DNA of 6,739 nt from Bacteroidota bacterium. GTDB taxonomy: Bacteria; Bacteroidota; Bacteroidia; B-17B0; Aurantibacillaceae. The stretch covers positions 1 through 6,739 of the forward strand of contig CANFQR010000081.1 in assembly GCA_947449125.1 (NCBI GenBank). Reading direction: 5' to 3'. Below, one piece after another: positions 1-5,034 of the stretch. The notes under the pieces were generated by a model. That model did no database searches, had not been told where the DNA came from, and saw nothing but the letters and a program-made list of their open reading frames with translations. The position numbers were made by a program, and so were the translations under genes. The first letter of the stretch is position 1, and every line of letters starts with the position of its first letter.

Positions 1-267
1 AAACAACGAAAATTTTATTTGATTATGCAGCTTCACAAACACCTCTCTAAAACCAAAGTTTGAATTTTCATAGATCTCTTTTTTTTCTTGGTAAGTACTT
101 TGTAGCCACGAGTCAATAGATAAAACAGGGTTTTCAGAAATAACAATATCACCATGTAATGGCCAAATTTTAATTAATTTTAATTGAGATTGTATTAACG
201 GGAAAAACAATACAGCAAATATTAATACCAATAAACCATTTTTTAGTATGTTAATATTTGCCTTCAT
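1..267 (-). CDS. AlgJ/AlgX-like polysaccharide O-acetylation protein, N-terminal part only
   Basis: An open frame of 89 codons begins at ATG (267-265) and runs off the left edge, so only the N-terminus is seen. Residues 8-27 are a hydrophobic stretch (LKNGLLVLIFAVLFFPLIQS) that looks like an uncleaved membrane anchor or signal segment. It is followed by a P-L-x-G segment (36-39), a W-L-x-x-x-Y element (54-59) and an FGFR motif (71-74), then VKLHNQIKFSLF. This layout is typical of the SGNH-like periplasmic partners (AlgJ/AlgX type) encoded next to AlgI-like MBOAT proteins, which place acetyl groups on exported polysaccharide. The catalytic Ser and Asp-x-His motifs would lie beyond the edge and cannot be checked. 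The start is well defined: its A is the last base of the MBOAT stop codon (TAATG), which implies co-transcription and translational coupling. The family call rests on N-terminal pattern and context; the polysaccharide substrate is unknown. Confidence 0.72.
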   Translation of the reverse strand, partial: MKANINILKNGLLVLIFAVLFFPLIQSQLKLIKIWPLHGDIVISENPVLSIDSWLQSTYQEKKEIYENSNFGFREVFVKLHNQIKFSLF

Positions 268-1683
268 TAAAATCTAAAATAGATAAATGGATTAAATCCT
301 GTTGATGTTATAGATGCTACCGACAACAAAAACAATAAAATTGCAATGGGAAAAAAAGTCAAATGCTTTTTGACAGAAAATGAATTAAAATAAACTTCAT
401 TTTGAAGTCTTTGAGTGAAAGGTACGACCGTAAAAAATGAAATAATAATAGCTACAATAAAATAAAATGTAAAATCTGCACTAAACTGATACGGCATATT
501 AAAATTAAATTCGAACATTTTTAACAAGTAATGCCAGGCGTCGTTTATTTTTTCTGTTCTGAAAAATATCCAACCAATGTTTACAATAAAAAAAGTAATT
601 AATACACTCCAAAATTTTCCCATTTTATCTAATACTTTCCCAAAAAAAGCACGTTCAATTACCAAAAAAAATCCATGAAACGCACCCCAAAAAACAAAAC
701 TCCAACTTGCGCCATGCCACAAACCCGAAGCTAAAAACACCAGCCATAAATTTAAATACAGCCTTTGTTTACTTACTTTATTACCTCCTAACGGTATGTA
801 TAAATAATTTTTCATCCAACTGCCCAAAGTCATATGCCATCTGCGCCAAAAATCGGTTATACTTTGTGACACATAAGGATTGTTAAAATTTTCAGGAAAA
901 CTAAACCCCATCATTCTTGCCAAACCAATTGCCATATCGCTGTATCCGCTAAAATCAAAATATATCTGAAAGGTATATGCCAAACTTCCAACCCAAGCTG
1001 TTAGTGTATCAAGCTCCTCATATTTACACCCAAAAACCATATCGGCCACCATGCCCATTTGATTTGCAATTAATACCTTCTTCCCTAACCCAATTGCAAA
1101 GCGGTAAAAACCTAATAATTTATCATCAATATTATTGGGCCTATCTGATAATTGATCTGCCAGTTCATGATAACGAATAATTGGCCCTGCAATAAGTTTT
1201 GGAAATAAAATTATGTACAACTGATAATCCCAAAATTTAATTAATGGTTTATGAACTCGTCTATAAACATCTACAACGTATGTTATGGTTTCAAATGTGT
1301 AAAATGAAATGCCAATAGGTAAAATTAATTTTGTCCATTGTATCTGCCTAAAATCGAAAACTGACAAAAAACCATTTACGTTTTCAATAAAAAAATTGCA
1401 ATATTTAAAATAAAACAATAAGCCAAGATTAACAGACACAGAAATCAACAATATCACTTTTCTACGAATTTCTTTTTCTGTTTTATCCATTAATTGCACC
1501 AAATAAAAATCAAGAAGTGTTGTAAATAAAATAACAAAAATAAATTTTGGCGCTCCCCAAGAATAAAAGAAAATACTACCAGCTAAAATAACTGCATTTT
1601 TGTACTTTTTACCAACACTAAAAGAGGTTAACAAAAAAAAAAGGCAAAAAATAAAGTAAAAATATTATACTGCTAAAAACCAT
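267..1683 (-). CDS. MBOAT family O-acyltransferase, AlgI-like, with a frameshift near the N-terminus
   Basis: This is a multi-pass inner-membrane acetyltransferase that passes acetyl groups to the periplasmic side for polysaccharide O-acetylation. The main frame (TTG at 1634 to stop at 267, 455 residues) has the family landmarks: LFPKLIAGP (143-151), DFSGYSDMAIG (227-237), DFWRRWHMTLGSWMKNYLYI (261-280) and GLWHGASW (304-311), whose His307 corresponds to the conserved catalytic His. It ends GFNPFIYFRF. It lacks the usual first membrane helix. That helix is encoded just upstream in another frame: ATG at 1683 gives MVFSSIIFLLYFLP and then meets TAG at 1618-1620. Removing one T from the ten-T run (1642-1633) joins the frames into a 471-residue protein of normal AlgI length and start. 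The gene may therefore be broken, phase-variable, rescued by slippage, or affected by a one-base sequence error. It is followed by an AlgJ/AlgX-like partner overlapping by one base. Family call firm; integrity uncertain. Confidence 0.9.
1633..1642 (-). repeat. Ten-base homopolymer (A10 on +, T10 on coding strand) at the MBOAT frameshift
   Basis: Ten consecutive A on the plus strand lie inside the codons for the first membrane helix of the MBOAT gene. With ten T the ATG frame at 1683 ends at a TAG 14 codons after the CCT proline codon is read through the run's short tail (stop at 1618-1620). With nine or twelve T the frame continues through the whole protein. The tract is exactly where the correct frame changes, which makes it the likely site of insertion, slippage or miscall. 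Confidence 0.85.
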
Positions 1684-1788
1684 TAATAATTGTGTTGCTA
1701 AGATAAACTTAATTTATTAACCATTCTTTTGCGAATAAACAAACAAGCGATAAAAAATACTATTTTTGACGCTTTAAATCAAACCTCT
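1684..1788. promoter_or_regulatory. Divergent intergenic region between the MBOAT gene and glyS
   Basis: This 105-base AT-rich gap separates two divergent genes and must hold promoters for both. On the plus strand TATTTTTG (1761-1768) matches the Bacteroidota -7 consensus TAnnTTTG and would place transcription about 14-20 bases before the glyS ATG. I see no TTG at the proper -33 spacing. On the minus strand TATCTTAG (1705-1698) is a one-mismatch -7 candidate for the MBOAT gene, also without a clear -33. That the region contains promoters is safe; the exact elements are tentative. Confidence 0.4.
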
Positions 1789-3333
1789 ATGAGCAACCAA
1801 AAACCTGAAGATTTTTTTAAAAATATTATTTCTCACAGTAAAGAATACGGCTTTATTTTTCAAAGTAGTGAAATTTATGATGGGTTAAGCGCTGTTTATG
1901 ATTATGGTCAATTAGGCGCCGAATTGAAAAAAAATATTCGTGATTATTGGTGGAAGGCCATGGTTCAATTAAACGAAAATATAGTTGGAATTGACGCTGC
2001 TATTTTTATGCATCCTACAACTTGGAAAGCTAGCGGACACGTAGATGCATTTAACGATCCGTTGATTGATAATAAAGACAGTAAAAAACGATACAGAGCA
2101 GACGTTTTAATTGAAGAACATGTTGCAAAACTTGAAGACAAAATAAATAAAGAAGTAGAAAAAGCATCCAAACGATTTGAAAATTTTGATGCAGTAATGT
2201 TTAAATCTACAAATGCCCGTGTTAAAGAATATCAAGAAAAAATTGATGCCATTAATCTACGTTTTAAAACTGCTCTAAACGACAATAATCTTTCAGAAGT
2301 AAAGCAACTAATTATTGATTTAGAAATTGTTTGTCCTATTAGTGGCAGCAGAAACTGGACAGATGTGAGACAATTTAATTTAATGTTTAGCACATCCATG
2401 GGTTCAGTCTCTGAAGAAGGAAATACCATATACCTGAGACCGGAAACAGCACAAGGAATTTTTGTAAATTATTTAAATGTTCAAAAAACCGGACGAATGA
2501 AAATTCCGTTTGGTATTGCACAAACCGGTAAGGCCTTTAGAAATGAAATTGTAGCCAGACAATTTATTTTTAGGATGCGCGAATTTGAACAAATGGAAAT
2601 GCAGTTTTTTGTGAGACCAGGAACAGAAATGCAATGGTACGAGCATTGGAAACAGGCACGTTTAAATTGGCATTTATCATTAGGCTTAGGAGCAGACAAA
2701 TACCGTTTTCACGACCATTTAAAATTAGCACATTACGCAAATGCTGCATCCGATATTGAACATCAATTTCCTTTTGGTTTTAAAGAGCTGGAAGGAATTC
2801 ACAGCAGAACGGATTTTGATTTAAAGCAACATGAAGAATTTTCAGGAAAAAAATTACAGTATTTTGATCCGGAATTAAATCAAAGTTATGTTCCTTATGT
2901 TGTTGAAACATCGGTTGGTTTAGATCGTTTATTTTTAGCTGTTTTATCTTCTGCTTTAAAAGAAGAAGCTTTAGAAAATGGCGACACACGTTCTGTTTTA
3001 AGCCTGCCGGCTGCGCTTGCCCCATACAAAGCCGCTATTTTTCCTCTAGTTAAAAAAGATGGTTTACCCGAATTAGCAGAGAGCATTATGTCCAACCTTA
3101 AATTTGATTTTATGTTGGCTTATGATGAAAAAGATACCGTTGGAAAACGTTACAGAAGACAAGATGCTATTGGAACTCCATTTTGCATTACGGTTGATCA
3201 TCAAAGTTTAGAAGATAAAACGGTTACCATCCGTAACAGAGATACTATGCATCAAGAACGTGTTCCTATTGAACAACTGCATACTATTTTAACAGAAAAA
3301 ACTAGCGTACAGAGTTTATTAAAGACACTTTAA
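1789..3333 (+). CDS. glyS: Glycyl-tRNA synthetase, dimeric single-chain type
   Basis: This cytoplasmic class II aminoacyl-tRNA synthetase charges tRNA-Gly with glycine using ATP. The 514-residue product begins MSNQKPEDFF and moves into the conserved YGFIFQSSEIYDGLSAVYDYG (20-40). It has SGHVDAF (82-88), then a charged, probably helical insertion (about 110-165), LRPETAQGIF (216-225), motif 2 (FRNEI 250-254 and FRMREFEQME 261-270) and motif 3 (ETSVGLDRLF, 373-382). The C-terminal anticodon-binding domain covers about 410-510 (APYKAAIFPL, then VGKRYRRQDAIGTPFCITVD). All expected motifs are intact and the length is normal for Bacteroidota. A TTG codon at 1729 would add 20 residues, but the ATG at 1789 aligns with the usual family start and lies just downstream of a -7-like element at 1761-1768. 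The gene stands alone, divergent from the MBOAT gene and convergent with the cold-shock gene. Some annotations use the symbol glyQS for one-chain enzymes. Confidence 0.97.
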   Translation: MSNQKPEDFFKNIISHSKEYGFIFQSSEIYDGLSAVYDYGQLGAELKKNIRDYWWKAMVQLNENIVGIDAAIFMHPTTWKASGHVDAFNDPLIDNKDSKKRYRADVLIEEHVAKLEDKINKEVEKASKRFENFDAVMFKSTNARVKEYQEKIDAINLRFKTALNDNNLSEVKQLIIDLEIVCPISGSRNWTDVRQFNLMFSTSMGSVSEEGNTIYLRPETAQGIFVNYLNVQKTGRMKIPFGIAQTGKAFRNEIVARQFIFRMREFEQMEMQFFVRPGTEMQWYEHWKQARLNWHLSLGLGADKYRFHDHLKLAHYANAASDIEHQFPFGFKELEGIHSRTDFDLKQHEEFSGKKLQYFDPELNQSYVPYVVETSVGLDRLFLAVLSSALKEEALENGDTRSVLSLPAALAPYKAAIFPLVKKDGLPELAESIMSNLKFDFMLAYDEKDTVGKRYRRQDAIGTPFCITVDHQSLEDKTVTIRNRDTMHQERVPIEQLHTILTEKTSVQSLLKTL

Positions 3334-3339
3334 TTTATT

Positions 3340-3366
3340 TGACAATAGTAAATGTTGAAATTGTCA
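3340..3366. repeat. Small inverted repeat just after glyS
   Basis: TGACAAT (3340-3346) and ATTGTCA (3360-3366) are perfect complements separated by 13 bases, starting seven bases after the glyS stop codon. The repeat could form a 7-bp hairpin at the 3' end of the glyS transcript. No T-run follows on the plus strand, so on its own it is a poor terminator; it could protect the RNA end or be chance. Confidence 0.3.
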
Positions 3367-3374
3367 CTAAATAA

Positions 3375-3402
3375 AAAAGCCTCTCATTACTGAAAGGCTT
3401 TT
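3375..3402. terminator. Bidirectional intrinsic terminator between glyS and the cold-shock gene
   Basis: AAAAGCCT (3375-3382) pairs with AGGCTTTT (3395-3402) over 8 bp. After one C/A mismatch the stem adds 3 bp around the four-base loop TTAC. In the minus direction it ends in six T followed by ATTTAG, a good intrinsic terminator for the cold-shock gene 19 bases after its stop. In the plus direction it ends in four T, weaker but adequate for glyS. The position between two convergent genes fits a shared terminator. Confidence 0.8.
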
Positions 3403-3420
3403 AAATAGAAGTTTAAACAA

Positions 3421-3609
3421 TTAAGCTAACTTAACGTTAACAGCATTTAAACCTTTTTTTCCTTCTTGGATTTCAAATATTACATTGTCATTTTCACGAA
3501 TATCTTCTTTTAATCCTGATGCGTGAACAAATATTTCTTGTCCACCGTCTTCTTTAATAAATCCAAAACCTTTTGCTTCGTTAAAGAATTTTACTACTCC
3601 TGTTTTCAT
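3421..3609 (-). CDS. Cold-shock domain protein, CspA family
   Basis: A 62-residue single cold-shock domain that binds single-stranded RNA or DNA and is expected to act as an RNA chaperone in the cytoplasm. The opening MKTGVVKFFNEAKGFGFIKE contains the RNP1 motif KGFGFI (13-18). RNP2 is IFVHAS (26-31). The conserved GL (32-33) and the closing KKGLNAVNVKLA are also present. It is slightly shorter than the roughly 65-70 residues usual for bacterial Csp proteins but complete. It lies 79 bases downstream of the DEAD-box helicase in the same direction, and a strong terminator follows, so it probably ends that transcription unit, although its A-rich leader leaves room for a separate promoter. Whether it is cold-inducible cannot be told from sequence, since many Csp proteins are constitutive. 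The family call is secure; no specific paralogue symbol is justified. Confidence 0.96.
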   Translation of the reverse strand: MKTGVVKFFNEAKGFGFIKEDGGQEIFVHASGLKEDIRENDNVIFEIQEGKKGLNAVNVKLA

Positions 3610-3646
3610 TTTTTTGTTGTTTTTTGCTCTGTTTTTTTTTTTTTGC
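3610..3646 (-). promoter_or_regulatory. A-rich untranslated leader of the cold-shock gene
   Basis: Directly upstream of the start codon the mRNA strand has 29 A in 37 bases, including an A13 run (3644-3632) and two A6 runs, with no Shine-Dalgarno sequence. Such a leader should be unstructured. Bacteroidota are known to rely little on Shine-Dalgarno pairing and to favour A-rich upstream sequence, so this plausibly acts as a strong ribosome-loading region. The functional role is inferred. Confidence 0.45.
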
Positions 3647-3688
3647 AGAACTGGTTATTTATTTGTTTTATTATTTCTGTATCTATAA

Positions 3689-4819
3689 TTAATTAAATGG
3701 ATGAGTAGATACAACCTCAATATTTTTCTTTATTAACTTATTAATATCTTTTAAATAAGTCATTTCCTCGCTGGTACAAAACGACATGGCAACTCCTGCC
3801 TCTCCAGCTCTTCCGGTTCTACCAATTCTGTGAACGTATGTCTCTGCCTGTTCAGGAATTTCATAATTAATCACATGCGATAGTTTATCTACATCAATTC
3901 CTCTTGAAGCAATATCTGTTGCAACTAAAATTCGAATTGATCTATTCTTGAATCCTTTTAATGCTCTTTCTCTTGCGCCCTGCGATTTATTTCCATGAAT
4001 AGCCTCTGCCGAAACTCCCATACTGTTTAAGTCTTTTGCAACCTTGTCCGCACCACGCTTTGTTCTTGTAAATACTAAGGCATGTTCAATTTTTCCATTA
4101 TTAATTACATGTTTTAGCAACAAACGTTTATTTTCTTTTTTAACATAATAAACGGTTTGAGTAATTAAACTTGCCGTAGATGAAAAAGGTGTTACCGAAA
4201 CGCTAACAGGGTTATGAAGAATTGTATTAGCAAGCTTCATTATTGAAGGCGTTGCAGTTGCCGAAAAAAACAGAGTTTGACGTTTAGTTGGCAATTTCGC
4301 AATAACCTTTTTAATGTCATTAATAAATCCCATGTCTAACATCCTATCTGCCTCATCTAACACAAAATGCTCTACATGATTTAATTTTATATAACCTTGA
4401 TTAATGAGGTCTAATAAACGGCCTGGAGTTGCCACTAACACATCAACACCTCTTTTTAATGCTGTAACCTGATGCAACTGCGAAACCCCGCCAAATATAG
4501 TACAATGCGAAATTCCTAAATTATGTCCATAAGCTAAAAAGTTATCGCTTATCTGAGAAGCTAGTTCGCGTGTTGGCGCCAATACGAGTGCTTTAATTGT
4601 GCGTGGTTTGGATTGATCTTTTTTACTTTCTAACAATTGTAAAATTGGTAACGCAAAAGCTGCCGTTTTTCCGGTGCCGGTTTGTGCGCATCCAAAAATA
4701 TCTTTACCCGATAAAATATGAGGAATTGATTGCTCTTGAATTGGTGTAGGTTCTGAATAGCCTTTTTTATCTAATGCTAGAACTAAAGGTTTAATAAGTT
4801 TTAAATTTGAAAATGTCAT
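3689..4819 (-). CDS. DEAD-box ATP-dependent RNA helicase, RhlE-like
   Basis: This 376-residue cytoplasmic helicase unwinds short RNA duplexes using ATP, usually in ribosome assembly, RNA decay or cold adaptation. All core motifs are present in order: Q motif GYSEPTPIQ (20-28), motif I AQTGTGKT (45-52), Ia PTRELA (82-87), Ib TPGR (131-134), II DEAD (155-158), III SAT (186-188), IV ALVFTRTK (247-254), V ATDIASRGID (300-309) and VI HRIGRTGR (330-337). The protein stops soon after domain 2, at STHPFN, without the long basic C-terminal tail seen in many RhlE and DeaD proteins, so it is close to a minimal core. This suggests RNA targeting by a partner or by the core alone. It is followed by a cold-shock protein gene on the same strand. 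A candidate promoter and a leader of about 135 nt precede it, and the start codon overlaps the stop of a short upstream frame. The superfamily call is certain; the RhlE subgroup is likely. Confidence 0.96.
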   Translation of the reverse strand: MTFSNLKLIKPLVLALDKKGYSEPTPIQEQSIPHILSGKDIFGCAQTGTGKTAAFALPILQLLESKKDQSKPRTIKALVLAPTRELASQISDNFLAYGHNLGISHCTIFGGVSQLHQVTALKRGVDVLVATPGRLLDLINQGYIKLNHVEHFVLDEADRMLDMGFINDIKKVIAKLPTKRQTLFFSATATPSIMKLANTILHNPVSVSVTPFSSTASLITQTVYYVKKENKRLLLKHVINNGKIEHALVFTRTKRGADKVAKDLNSMGVSAEAIHGNKSQGARERALKGFKNRSIRILVATDIASRGIDVDKLSHVINYEIPEQAETYVHRIGRTGRAGEAGVAMSFCTSEEMTYLKDINKLIKKNIEVVSTHPFN

Positions 4820-4866
4820 TAATTGTTTTTAGTGTGTAAATTTTCAGCATGAATTTCATCACGCAT
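4819..4866 (-). CDS. Possible 15-residue leader peptide upstream of the helicase
   Basis: ATG at 4866-4864 opens a frame encoding MRDEIHAENLHTKNN and ends in TAA at 4821-4819, whose last A is the first base of the helicase ATG (TAATG). The same stop/start arrangement joins the MBOAT gene to its downstream partner. If translated, it would couple ribosome arrival to helicase initiation. It has no recognisable domain and is too short for coding statistics, so it may be chance. The frame is open upstream to a stop at 4912-4914 with possible non-ATG starts. Confidence 0.3.
   Translation of the reverse strand: MRDEIHAENLHTKNN
4847..4864 (-). other. Hairpin in the helicase leader near the start codon
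   Basis: On the mRNA strand GCGTGA (4864-4859) pairs with TCATGC (4852-4847) over 6 bp, including one G-U pair, around a six-base loop TGAAAT. It lies 28-45 bases before the helicase ATG and covers the start region of the possible leader peptide. Two smaller stems lie nearer the expected transcript start: GATTG/CAATC (4944-4930) and CTTC/GAAG (4955-4944). Each is weak alone; a regulatory role is inference. Confidence 0.3.
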
Positions 4867-4959
4867 AGTTATGTTTAATCTAAGAAAAGTGTAAAATTTA
4901 CCGAATTGCAATTAAGTTGTTACAAACGTGATTGAGATACAATCTTCTAAAGAAGTTCA

Positions 4960-4988
4960 CAAATATAAACATTTTATTAACAGGGCAA
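4960..4988 (-). promoter_or_regulatory. Bacteroidota-type promoter for the helicase and cold-shock genes
   Basis: On the minus strand TATATTTG (4967-4960) is an exact match to the Bacteroidota -7 consensus TAnnTTTG, and a TTG (4988-4986) lies 18 bases upstream as the -33 element; the usual spacing is about 19. The transcript would start near 4953, leaving a leader of about 135 bases before the helicase ATG at 4819. The match is read directly from sequence; activity is inferred. Confidence 0.65.
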
Positions 4989-5002
4989 GTTTTTATTTTG
5001 CC
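4984..5002 (-). terminator. Weak hairpin after the transporter gene
   Basis: GGCAA (5002-4998) and TTGCC (4988-4984) on the minus strand form a 5-bp stem with a nine-base loop, 33 bases after the transporter stop. No T-run follows, so it is at best a weak or factor-assisted terminator. Its second arm contains the TTG proposed as the -33 element of the helicase promoter. Confidence 0.25.
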
Positions 5003-5034
5003 AATAAGGGTTAATATTTAATTGCTTGAATAAT

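Noticed and set aside
977..1180. A 67-codon plus-strand frame inside the MBOAT gene
   Set aside because: It is antisense to conserved MBOAT coding sequence and has no recognisable domain; it is a shadow frame.
1965..3095. Several minus-strand frames of 65-81 codons within glyS
   Set aside because: They lie opposite well-conserved synthetase motifs, have no domains and no plausible initiation signals.
4904..4913. Perfect 10-base palindrome AATTGCAATT in the helicase leader
   Set aside because: It occurs once, in very AT-rich sequence, too short to call an operator; no second copy was seen nearby.
4820..5034. Searched for a small RNA gene, tRNA or further short coding gene in this 215-base gap
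   Set aside because: Only the promoter, the small hairpins and the 15-codon upstream frame were found; plus-strand ATGs give frames of under ten codons.
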